From Heliocidaris erythrogramma (taxonomy: Eukaryota > Echinodermata > Echinoidea > Camarodonta > Echinometridae), in the NCBI GenBank assembly GCA_025617745.1, contig CM046855.1, positions 47,471,813-47,535,812 on the forward strand: 64,000 nucleotides of DNA, read 5' to 3'. This document shows, in pieces, positions 22,044 through 32,900 of the stretch. Position 1 is the stretch's first letter, and every line of letters begins with the position of its first letter. The notes beneath the pieces were generated by a model, which ran no database searches, had not been told where the DNA came from, and saw only the letters and a program-made list of their open reading frames with translations. The position numbers and the translations under genes were made by a program.

Positions 22044-22600
22044 AAGGGTGTATTTTAAACGACCTTGATGACAGTATTAACAAGGACTGGAAAAGGCCAC
22101 TGCTTTTATGTCAATGATAATACACTCCCGCTTTATAATACATTTGAACAAAGAATACTGAATATACATGTAGAGAAGTTGTCTGCTGAAGGTATGAAGT
22201 ATATTGATCAACTTCAGACTAGGAAACAAGTGATAGTAGATCTTTACCAACATACTGAAAGAAGCGACAGAGGCTCCCAACATACTGTTTCCTTTTAGAG
22301 TACAAGTGTGGTTAGATATAATAATATTCAAAACATAAACGATGGGTTTGAAAAGCAGGTGTGTTACTTCTGTAAAACCAGATATTTTTGCATGCTTGAA
22401 ACTTTTGTGAATTTCTTAAAGTGGACAAGAATCTTGAACAGTTCATGCCATAAAATAATTGAATTGGAACTGGCATAACATGGGATTTTTGTGAATTTCA
22501 TTAAGAATTCAGGAAAGTTTCATGTTGTGAAAATTTCTGGTTTTACAGTATATTGTACATAGGGATATTGTCCCCCTTGAATAGTCTGAACAGTTGATAT

Positions 22601-22978
22601 TGGCCCAAATTCACAAAGGTGGTAATAGATTTGTACCATGGTTTAAGCAAATTTTGTGGTATAAGTGCGCTTGATTTCGCGCGTACACTTAGAAAGATCC
22701 AGTAATGAACGCGTGATTAGCAAAGTGCGCAAATTTTACGCTAGTTGCCATGGTTTAAGAGCATGGTTTATGTAAATTTACGCACAGTTTATTTCAATTA
22801 ATTTACATAAACCATGGTCTAAACCATGGCAAGTAGCGTGAAATTTGCGAACTTTGCTTATCACGCGTGTTCATTATTGGATCTTTCTCAGTGTACGCGC
22901 GAAATCAAGCGCACTTATACCACAAAATCTGCATGAACCATGGTACAAATCTATTACCACCTTTGTGAATTTGGGCCA
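22601..22978. mobile_element. 378-bp near-complete palindrome
   Basis: The arms (22601-22780 and 22800-22978) are inverted copies over almost their whole length. Ends are TGGCCCAAATTCACAAAGG and CCTTTGTGAATTTGGGCCA; the centre is TGTAAATTTACGCA...AATTTACATAAAC. Between them lie ACCATGGTTTAA and TTTCGCGCGTACAC with exact partners. A relative with a nested insertion is at 59436-59825. It is 558 bp after the GTPBP2 stop, possibly in the 3' UTR. Confidence 0.9.
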
Positions 22979-23032
22979 TTGTGTCTGCTGAGAGTTTGGA
23001 GGGTGTTCATTCTGTGTGAAAGGATATGAATT

Positions 23033-23100
23033 AATGCCCTTCTGGCTCTCCACATATGATTTTCTTGTCTGTTGAGAGCCAGAAGGGTGTTTACTCATTA
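23033..23100. repeat. Inverted repeat, GAGAGCCAGAAGGG family
   Basis: TTAATGCCCTTCTGGCTCTC and GAGAGCCAGAAGGGTGTTTA are imperfect inverted arms around a 21-bp loop. Same family as the palindrome at 42444-42529 and a half-copy at 47905-47931. Confidence 0.75.
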
Positions 23101-24237
23101 ACACAGCGCCGACGGCAGGCTCTCACACGATTGATTATTCTTTATCCAAAGTGGTTGTATCTTGCCCATTGCAATTATATTTTTTATATAGTAGTTTGCT
23201 CATCCCATCCATCATCTTAGTCTTAGCTCTGTAGATAGTTTTCTTCATCCATGATGTTTTACATGTTATTTTGCGATTCACACATGTTGCAGAATTTGTA
23301 ACTCTTCATACTGAAGAAGCCAGACCTGTAGTTATATGGTATAGTGTATTCTGAGATTTTTTGGAGGTGCTGTGGATTGTGTCTAGAAAGAAAAGATGTG
23401 CATATGAACTAAGAAATATGAAATGAAAAGCAATATTTCACCTCAAATCAAGCTAGAAATTTGATCTTTTTTAACATTCGTTTCTATTCTGCCAAAAGAA
23501 GAATAGTGTCTATTTAACCATTTTTAATTGCTTTTAGTTAATACATTACACAGAAAATAAAGAAGTAATTTCAGGTTTCTATCATTGAATGATAGACGAT
23601 AAGAGATTGCCTGGTGACTATTTTACATTTTCTCTGTATCAGTGAAATAATCAGAGGTATTTGGTGTTGCATGGTTTTGCAGTTTCCCCTTTCCAACCTA
23701 TATCATCACATTCAAGTGAATTGATAACACTTGGAGTAAAATATTTAATACCTAGGTTCCTGTAATTTCTTCACTGTTACATGCAGATGACTAAGTTACC
23801 ACTAACCAGGCCATCCAAAATATTCTCCTGTTGGTTAGATATTTCTTAGCTCTTATGTGCCGTGTGTTTGTACTAAAGATTATCTTATAGCTATGTACAT
23901 ATTTTTCTTCCTTAGTCCTGTAAATAGTGTACAAAATAGAGTTCATTTTATACCTATTTGTAAACATTGGAAGCTCTCTATATATGTGTGTGATGTGTGC
24001 CTGCAGTGGGAAGGCTATCGTATTGTATTGGTTGCCAATTTAATATTTCCAAATGAATCATCTAAAGTTGTGTTTAACTGTTGATCAGTCATGCAATAGC
24101 TATCCTACTCTTTTCAAGGATATAATATATTTATTGTAATTGTTATGTTTGTTCCAGAACTATCTGTTTAATGTTGAGAAACATACTTGAGACTTATGTT
24201 ACCTCAGCGGCATGTAAAGCTTTTATTACATTTAAGA
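23101..24237. other. Intergenic, nothing recognised
   Basis: Downstream of GTPBP2. Contains the AATAAA at 23556. No gene seen. Confidence 0.5.
23556..23561 (+). terminator. Candidate polyadenylation signal for GTPBP2
   Basis: AATAAA, about 1.5 kb after the stop codon. Another AATAAA lies at 25104-25109. Either would put the 22601-22978 palindrome inside the 3' UTR. Neither is confirmed; no strong downstream GT-rich element was identified. Confidence 0.2.
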
Positions 24238-24430
24238 GGTGTCGTAGTCAAGTGGTTTAAACAACTTGACTGGAGATTTGAAGGTTGTGGGTTCGAGTCT
24301 CAGTGTGGCACGAGTGTCCTACGGCAAGACATTAATTGTCATTTGTCACTTCCCACCCATGTGTTAATTGTGTAACTGGTTGTAAGGGATTCTTTGAATG
24401 CGGTAAGCAAATGAATCAGTAGCCTAGCTA
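24238..24430 (+). mobile_element. tRNA-derived SINE
   Basis: The A-box-like TCGTAGTCAAGTGG and B-box-like GTGGGTTCGAGTCTC are about 45 bp apart, as in a leucine/serine-type tRNA head. Then GGCAAGACATTAAT and TTTGAATGCGGTAAGC. The tail is shared with the truncated copy at 32499-32634. The tRNA arms are too degraded for a functional tRNA. Confidence 0.75.
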
Positions 24431-25544
24431 GTGCCTGGGTAACATCGGAGCACCTCTGTTTTATGGATATGAGTGCAAGAAACGTACCCAGTGTTATTAC
24501 TATGATTTTAAAAAAAACATGGCAGGAACAGCCCATTGAGGGCAGCTTATGATGTGCCCTTATTCCTTATCTGTTGAAACCGTGTTTGGTTTTCGTCTTC
24601 ACCTTTGATATGCAAGAACATAAGTTTGTGAATAATACTTGAGCTGATATGCCCTTAACCCCCTTCCATGTGTATGCATTTACATTAATGAACCTTCCAT
24701 GCTCACTTTCGTACCCTACAACTGAAAAGGTTTTCTCTACTTTTGTACATTTTGTACTTTTAAAAAGTTGGGCAACTGGTATATGATATCCTGTGTGCTT
24801 TTCCATTTTTAACATTTTATCGAGAGCATCAGTTAGAGAACATAGCTTTTCTATGTAATTTTTAAGTTTTTAATTTTTTAATTACTGTACTTAACTTTGT
24901 GATGTATCTTTGGCTTACAGCTTTCAATCTCACATTCAAATCTTTTTATAAACAAAAATAGGTTTTGTCCTAGCTTGCCAGGCCATGTTATCAAATATTA
25001 AAGTCCCTGGCCTCTATATGTCTGGAAGCCCTTTGGTAAACATTATGAAGTATTCATCTCATGCTACATTTTCCCTCTTTTTTAAAGACTTTTACACAAC
25101 GAGAATAAACATGTTCAATAGAGGGTACATGTATTTGATAGTTGTAATGCAGAAATTAATGTTTGAAATGTGTAACTCAGATTAAAATAACTTATTGTAC
25201 AGGATACCAATTAATTGTTTGAGTAATGTAAATGCAGATATTGTAAAAGAAAATTGACATTAGGAAATGCATTGCATCACAATCAAGCTTAAATCGTCTG
25301 TTTTTATGAATGTGTATAGACATTCCCAAGATATGTCCCATGATAACTCTTTAGCAGTAATCATAATGTTTTAATTCAGATATGAAAATAGTATGTTAGT
25401 GTTATAATATCAATTGCCTGGATGGTTTCAATGGTTTGTCAATGTAATTTTACATTAATACTATTACTAATCGATGTGTTGATCTATCTTAAAATCAGCT
25501 AGTGTGAAAATATTGAATTGATACATATTCAAAATATAACGTCT
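24431..25544. other. Intergenic, nothing recognised
   Basis: AT-rich, no gene. AATAAA at 25104-25109. Confidence 0.5.
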
Positions 25545-25691
25545 AGGCCCTGTATGATAAAACTTGTTATCAAAACCAAGTTACGATGATGTTTATAAGC
25601 TACTGAAATCATTGAATTTGATTGGCTTAGTGCATATTTGTCATAGATATGTAGCGGTTGTTATTGATAACAAGTTTTATGAAATAGGACC
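25545..25691. mobile_element. MITE, GGCCCTGT.TCATAAAAC family
   Basis: AGGCCCTGTATGATAAAACTT and AAGTTTTATGAAATAGGACCT are inverted ends, 147 bp apart. Related copies at 60004-60148 and, as a hybrid, at 40116-40254. Confidence 0.8.
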
Positions 25692-25794
25692 TGATGACTG
25701 GAGATAATGTGGTGACATTGAATATTAATATCAAACACATCATATGATTAAACTTTGTAGCAAAATCACATTTATCTGAATTTTGAGTGACATA

Positions 25795-26025
25795 CTTTTT
25801 ACTTTCTTTGCTCTAGCTTTCCTCTCAGTCTCGTTCCCTTACTTCTCTCTCTCTTTCCATCTCTATCTCTCTTTCTGTATCGTTGGTACTAGTATCTGTG
25901 TATCAGTGGCTTTCTTATGCACTCTATTGATATTTACCGAGTTTAAGTGGAGAGGAAAAAAACAGTGAACAGTTGAATGTAGGTGCAAGGCAGAGTGAGA
26001 GTGAGAGAGAGAGAGAAAGAGAAGA
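25795..26025. repeat. TC-rich then GA-rich simple sequence
   Basis: CTCTCTCTCTTTCCATCTCTATCTCTC near 25840, and GAGAGAGAGAGAAAGAGAAG near 26003, in opposite strand sense. Confidence 0.75.
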
Positions 26026-26278
26026 CGGGACGGCAGATACAAATAATTTGTTTAAGAGAGTGGCAGTTATGTGAAGATGTGTATAGTCCTCCAGGACACA
26101 CAAGGGAGAGGACAATAACACTCCTCTTGTTCTTTACATGTGATTCAAGTTTCATTTCAATTCGGGGACGCTTTGGGCTCGAACTTTAACTTGCTCTCGT
26201 CTCATGTATTCATTTAGCAGGGGTGCACCATAATTTTCAACAACTTTACACAAGTATTTGATAGGCAAATACACATGT

Positions 26279-27290
26279 ATGGTGCGTCCCAGAAAAAAAT
26301 GAAACCCTAAATTAAAGGTTTATTTGTAACCACACTATGTGCTCTATCTCTATAATTATCAATTTTCTATAAATTTGAATTATTATGCTTTCAAATGATA
26401 CCTTGACAGCATTTATCCATACACGCTTCACGGAGCAACATTGTTTTGAAGATGACATGTACAAACTCAGTTGTGCCAGATATTGGTAAAACCGTGAAAA
26501 TTGTTCATATCACATGCGAAAATGATCGGAAGGCAACATCAGATTTAAAACCAAATGAGAAGATTGTTTTCATATGTGCTTCTTTTAATAATCAGAGCAA
26601 GGGTAATGTAATCACCGTAAATTAAATGATGGTCGTGTTATTGCCCATGGTGGTTGTAAAGAAATTGGTACCTGCAATAAGTTAAAAAGAGCGATTTTTG
26701 CATTTTTCCCCCCAGAACTTTAATATCTTCAAAGGATAGGGGGAGAAGAGAATGTGCTATTGACATAAAATTTAAAGTAAGGGGCACCTCCCATTGTCAG
26801 TAAATAAAAAAGAATGATTTAAAATGCATAGTAAATTTTTGAAATATTAGTCATTACAATATGGGGATTTTTCAACTCGGTATGGGCTCGTTTTCCATCA
26901 CGAGAAGGGCAGTTTTTCGTCGCCCGAGGGGCATCCATTGATTTCAGAATATATGATGGTGCACGCCCCTTGCCATCCCCGGCAATGGTTTTCGGCCCAT
27001 ATTACGTAATTGCTGGAAGTCATGTGTATCATATTTCAAAACTTACATTTACCATACGTCACAATCACATACTAACGTTTTCACGATTACCCAAATCTGC
27101 ATGCACAAATGGATTTTACGTAACATTTTCAAAACAATGCTGTTCTGTGAAGAATGTATAGATTAATGCCATCATTTTTTTTATTTGAAAGCATATTGGA
27201 AAACAAGGAGTTATTGTCACATAGCTCATGAATAGTTTATTCATAATAAAGCTTTGTTTTCGGGTTTCGTTTTATCTGGGACGCACTGTA
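26279..27290. mobile_element. 1.0-kb Tc1/mariner-like non-autonomous element
   Basis: Ends GGTGCGTCCCAGAAAAAAAT and ATAAAACG-type sequence ending TCTGGGACGCACTGTA are inverted, both followed inward by GAAACCC on their own strand. TA flanks on both sides fit a Tc1/mariner target. No transposase frame seen. Confidence 0.75.
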
Positions 27291-29015
27291 TAATCAGGGA
27301 GGTGGAAGACAGACCTCCCTGCTGGTATAGGGAGACGTTGGTGTTCTTACAAGGGTTTCAGTTGATTAGTGTGTTTACATATGACTACGATTTGAATTGT
27401 TAACACACTTGAAATATCAGTCCCAAATAGGCGAGTTAAGCGCATGAGTGACAACAATGGAATGGAATTTCTCTGAAATTATCCCTTTAATTCTGATGAT
27501 ATTTATGATTTCATCTTCAGATTTTCATTTCCGTACAAGTTCACTGATATTGCAGACAGGCACACATGAACCCTTTGCATTTTAGAACACTAAAAAACCA
27601 CTTACTCACACATCGTTATATCGTAAAACATGTATACATAAGATGTTTTGTCTTGCGAGAGAAAGCCGGGGGAAATCCATTATTCCTCTATATATGATTT
27701 TACAAATTCTTGAAAAGATATATAGTTTAGATTTCATAAACCTATCTAATAAACAAAATCAACAAGGAATAAGCGTTTGATTAAAAGGTTTATTTCAAAT
27801 TGTCATGATTAGTCAGAACCCTTTAAAAAAAATTGGGTCTATACACCAAAATTCATTTTCAATTTCAAATAAAAATCATCAAGCAAACCAGGCCGATTAT
27901 TAAAATACTGCATGGTTTTTGATCTGTTAGATGGTATATACCGCCTTATATTATAGACATTTGCTTACACGTTCGTGACTCGATTAAACTAAATTTTAAT
28001 AATTTTCAGTAGATCCAATCAAAAACATGATATGTATGCTCATTTAATTCAACATGAGTTCAGCAGAAGCTTGATTAATCATGTTTACAACTCTAAATAT
28101 AATTGGCATAAGTATAAGAAATGTAGGGGAAATGTGGAAAACAAATATTGTACTAAGAAAAAGATAAAAATAAAAACATAAAGACTCATATAGAGATTCA
28201 TAACAATCTATCAAAGGCATAGGCGAAGGAGGTCATTTTCGCGAGGGAGGAGGGGATGACGGCTTTTATCCGAATATATATATAAACTGTCCAAGTTCTT
28301 ATTGACACTTTTTGTAGTGAAATTGAGCTACTACTACGTCATATTGAGGCACCTCACTGCCTGAATATGAAGTAGTGGTTACCCGAATGTCGGAATTGAA
28401 AGGCTACGGGGGTCTTATCTTTTTTCCACACATTATTTAGGCATACGAATTTAGGAATAAAACTCATATCATTTAAAGCTGTATCACTATCGATGCTATA
28501 GTTATAATTCCCTTAACATGCCATTTCCGCAAGAAGAAAAAAAAAAATTAGTCCAAATTGTCACTCCCAGGGTCCAAGTTGCAACAGCGCCATCTCACCA
28601 ATTTAACTCTCGATTTTTTTCAATACCCCCAAAACTATGACATTTAATTTTAATACGAAGAAGTAAAGAGGCTACATAGAAAATTAGAGAAGACTAAGAG
28701 GTCTGTATAGAAAAAGGAAATAGAAAATGTTTAAACCGTATGATTTTAGATAACATTTAATATCGACCGGCCCTATCGGAGTATGAGAGTCTCGGCAATA
28801 ACATAAAAGTTTACAATACTAAGTATAGGCTATATTTATGTAAATATACAAAATAATGAATAGGCCTACTGAAATTAAAGATATACTCTCAGAAATGATT
28901 TACCAGCTAGTTTTAAACTTCAGCGGCCAGCTGTTTAACAGGCAGGCCCACCAATTGTTGTTAAGCCCACCTGGCAACCAACCGGACAAAATCCTCAACC
29001 AGTATTGGCTCTGGG
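27291..29015. other. Intergenic, nothing recognised
   Basis: No gene or repeat ends I can support. AT-rich. Confidence 0.45.
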
Positions 29016-29124
29016 CATGGGCGTTAATCGTTACGTAACTCTATTCATCATGGGGGGGGGGGGGGGGACGACACAATAGCCGTCCCCCCATGATGAAGAG
29101 AGTTACGTAACGATTAACGCCCAT
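29016..29124. repeat. Palindrome with about 41-bp arms around a G17 run
   Basis: CATGGGCGTTAATCGTTACG continues to ATTCATCATGGGGG on the left and reappears as its reverse complement ending CGCCCATG. The loop contains 17 G residues and GACGACACAATAGCCG. GTTACGTAAC inside each arm is itself a palindrome. Confidence 0.85.
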
Positions 29125-29860
29125 GGCTCTGGGGGGACTCGGGGTCGGACTGCAGCCCGAAAAATATGTGAAAAGCAAAGAAAAAACAAAATAAAACTGA
29201 ACAAAACAAAAAACGTACAAACAAACAAGAACGAACAAACAAAAACAAAACAAAACAAAGAAACAATCAAAGCAAAAGTTCAGGTCATTCATCAGGTGCC
29301 TCAAAGCTACTCTCATCGGATAGCTCTTTGTGCTGAAATTCGGGGCATAAACTATTGTGTGTGTCATATTGCAGATTGGGAGGTGGAACTTGGAAGAGGT
29401 TCTTGCAGTGAATGTAAATGTAAAATAAATATAATGACATGAAAATAATAATAAATAAATAAATAAATAAATAACGTGATGGGTTTTGCCATGGGTAACC
29501 CCACCTATCCTCCCCGAAATCTGCTCATGATCATACACGAACCAAAACTTTCTTCATAAAAGGGGCCGGATCAGATGTTGTATGTGGACAAAAGAATGCA
29601 TTCATCCAGCCACCCAGCCAGCACAAAAACCACAAAACTCCTAACAAAAACATGTGCAATCTCACTGTCAGGTGCCAATTTGAAAGAAATGTTAAATGAA
29701 GTTTTGCAACGATTTTAACATAAAATTTAAGAAAATGACTCTTAAATAAGCAGATATTATGAGAGAATATAATAAATACTTGAAATCAATCAAACATTAT
29801 ATTTTAAACATCAAATTATTTGAACAAATAATTAGCAGCAAAGTCTAATAATTTTGCAAA
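29125..29860. other. Sequence just upstream of USP34 exon 1
   Basis: Contains A-rich AAAC/AACA repeats (about 29165-29270) and a TAAA run (29448-29473). The USP34 promoter should lie here, but I see no TATA box, initiator or clear factor site. Confidence 0.4.
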
Positions 29861-29921
29861 ATGGCGGGGGATAGCTCTTCGGATTGTTATTGTGGAGATA
29901 TCCTCAAGCTACTTGATTTGA
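29861..29921 (+). CDS. USP34: USP34 exon 1 (start codon)
   Basis: Residues 1-20 plus one base: MAGDSSSDCYCGDILKLLDL. Good ATG context (CAAAATGG). Donor TTGA|GTAAGT. Human USP34 begins with a similar Cys-x2-Cys-x-DL pattern, and the one-base overhang fits the two-base start of exon 2 exactly. Identified by phase and family resemblance; 12.7 kb from exon 2. Confidence 0.75.
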
Positions 29922-32900
29922 GTAAGTGGTTTTACCTGTCCTTTCAGTAATCTTTTTTCATGTGGGAAAAACATTGAGCTATATTTTTGTTGTAGAAATA
30001 AAGTGAAATCTGAGAAGATAGCAATAAACTAGGTCTATTAATTCAGTACGTTTAACGCTACAGTGCATGTGCGAGAGTAAAATTTAAGTCCCACATATTG
30101 AAATCCACGTGAGAATTTGAGGAGTGTCTGCATAGACTGCATTCAGATTCAGCATGTTCAGACAGGGCATTCATACACAAGTACCAAGTACTCCATAATG
30201 TTATGCTGTTATATTTCAATGTCTACCATCTTTGAACTTCCCCCATGTCATTTGTAGGATTTTCCCCTTCTTGAAGACTCTACCTTCATGACCTTTGCAA
30301 GCCAATGTTCCCCAAACAGATTGCAGTTCCCCAAAGCAAACAGATTGCACCCAGTTTTCCTCCCAATATTTTTTTCATAACCAAGTAAGGTTCAAAGGTC
30401 GCGAGACTGAGGCAAAGACCCTATGCGGTTACAAGAGTTTACTTACAGTGCTTCCGTAGTATGCTTGCCATGCGCGGATTATCGTGTGAAGAAATTAGGC
30501 TCAAATCACTCATAGGTACACGCCATTGCCGACTGTGTAGTAACGCAGCCAACCATGCCAACACACATCCCATACCTAAACTGCATCACTGTGCATTTTT
30601 GGCTATATTTAATTGAATATCATATATTGCAGTTTACTTACATCCAAAGAATTATATTGAATAATAGATGATTAAAACTTACCAGGTTGTTTTGTGACCT
30701 TTGAAGAGGGTTTCCTGAAATTTTGGGTCCTTTTTGTCGATAACTGCTATCGAGACTGTCCCGTCAGCATCCAGTTTGTATTTTTCACGATTATGATGAA
30801 GGGAGCCCTCACTGCTCGCAGTAGTACCGGCGCCATGGGTTCGTCGATCTCCTACGAAGACCTGAAAGGGCCAAACTGACGACGTAAAAAAATAAAAAAT
30901 ATTACGTACGTACGACGAGTTGTGAAGATGCTTGTGATGAGTTATTACCATCGATCTCTCTCCCTATTCTGGTGCCACGGCAAAGACAGAGAGCTTCTAT
31001 TACAGAGATTTGTTTAGCCGGTTCCGGGACAACCCGACCACCGGACAGCCTGACCCAAGACAACTCGACCCAATACCCTGGACAACTCGACCCGGTCGAG
31101 TTGTCCAGGGTGGGCTGCACTTTCGGACAACTCGACCTAATTTTTTCTTCTAACAAATTTCATGAACAGAGTTTCACAGCATGGCTACAAAAGACATTTT
31201 CTGCATCAAGTATGTTGATATGATACATTCATGACTTGAAACAAGGAATTTTAAGCTTTTCAGTTCTATAAAACATGATTTTCCAGGTGCAGTGAGAATA
31301 ATGGTGTTCCCCGTGATCGGGCCCCGCGCACCGATCAATTAGAAGCAACCGACTCTACCGAGTAACTTACTATTTATTGGAGTTCATTTTACAATCTCTT
31401 GAAACGTTTCAGTGGTAAGAATGCTCTATTTTGTATCTTAACCTTTCTCTACTTCATTGAAATTATGGCTTAATTGCCGCAAGTCTGAAACTTAACACAA
31501 ACTTTCGAGATTGTCTGACATATAGTTAGGGCCGCTCTTATAAATCGCCAACCAACACAGTGCTTTCTCCCGCCAGCGAAATCAGTGGCCTGTTTGTTGA
31601 AGAATCTCAAAAGTTTGTGTGAGTTTCAGACTTGCGGCAAGCCATAATGAAGTAGAGAAAATTAGTTAATACTGAAATGTAAAGATACATAATTAATAGA
31701 GCATTCTTACCCCTGAAATGTTTCAAGAGACAGTAAAATGAACTCCAATAAATAGTAAGTTACTCGGTAGAGTCGCTTGCTTCTCATTGATCGGTGCGTG
31801 GGGCCCGATCACGGGGAACACCGTTATTCTCACTGCACCGGGAAAATCATGTTTTATAGAACTGAAAAGCTTAAAATTCCTTGTTTCATGTCATGAATGC
31901 ATCATATCAACATACTTGATGCAGAAAATGTCTTTTGTAGCCATGCTGTGAAACTCTGTTCATGAAATTTGTTAGAAGAAAAAAAGTAGGTCGAGTTGTC
32001 CGAAAGCGCAGCCCACCCTGGACAACTCGACCCGGTCGAGTTGTCCAGGGTATTGGGTCGAGTTGTCTTGGGTCGGGCTGTCCGGTGGTCGGGTTGTCCC
32101 GGAACCGGCTAAACAAATCTCTGTAATAGAAGCTCTCTGTCTTTGCCGTGGCACCAGAATAGGGAGAGAGATCGATGGTAATAACTCATCACAAGCATCG
32201 TCACAACTCGTCACTAGGCAAACTCGGCATATCAGGTTTTAAGATTCGGAGTGCAAGTTACAAACTTGGACCTCTAAAAGAGCCCTAAATTTAATTTTTA
32301 ATGGGATAAAACTTACTAGAATTTTTAAATAGTGTACGTAATCATTTCACATTCCTATCAAACTTTCTTGAAATGAATGTTTTAAAGACATACTTAATGC
32401 AATAATTTACGTAAGTATTTGCAATTTCGATTCAAAAAAGTTGATCTAGATGCGAGCTATCCCGAACCATTAGCAGTTTAGCAAGTAAGATAAGAAAAAG
32501 GTTCAAACCCTGGCACGGCACTAGTGTTCTTTGGCAAGACATTAATCTACATTTGCCACTCTCAACCCAGGTGTTAAATGGGTACCGGTAGGAAGGAATT
32601 CCTTGAATGCTGTGAGCACCGAATTCGGTAGCCTAGGCCACACCCCAACTTTGACAACTCATAAATTTGGAGAAAAAAAATATGGGGAAAAATCACAAAC
32701 ATAAGAAATCTTGCCCCAAAAAAATCATACTAAGAAAAAAACAGGCCAAACTTTTTATTGTATTGACTTTTTTGAAGGCGATTATTCCTTGATGTCTTTG
32801 CTTTTATGTCCTTCGGAAGTTTAAAAGAGGAAGAGAATCTGATGAAGCGTAGTACTCGCAAACCATCGATCTAGATCGATGTCGCAAACATGTACATGTT

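Noticed and set aside
24238-24310. Possible functional tRNA gene
   Set aside because: A and B boxes are present, but the acceptor and anticodon stems do not pair well and a SINE tail follows with a second copy elsewhere.
29041-29538. 165-residue minus-strand ORF
   Set aside because: Translation of A-rich repeats and a palindrome with a G run; low-complexity Phe/Tyr/Leu-rich product.
30902-32214. Several ORFs reading QLDP-type repeats
   Set aside because: Both arms of the foldback element give the same products in mirror image; no transposase motif.
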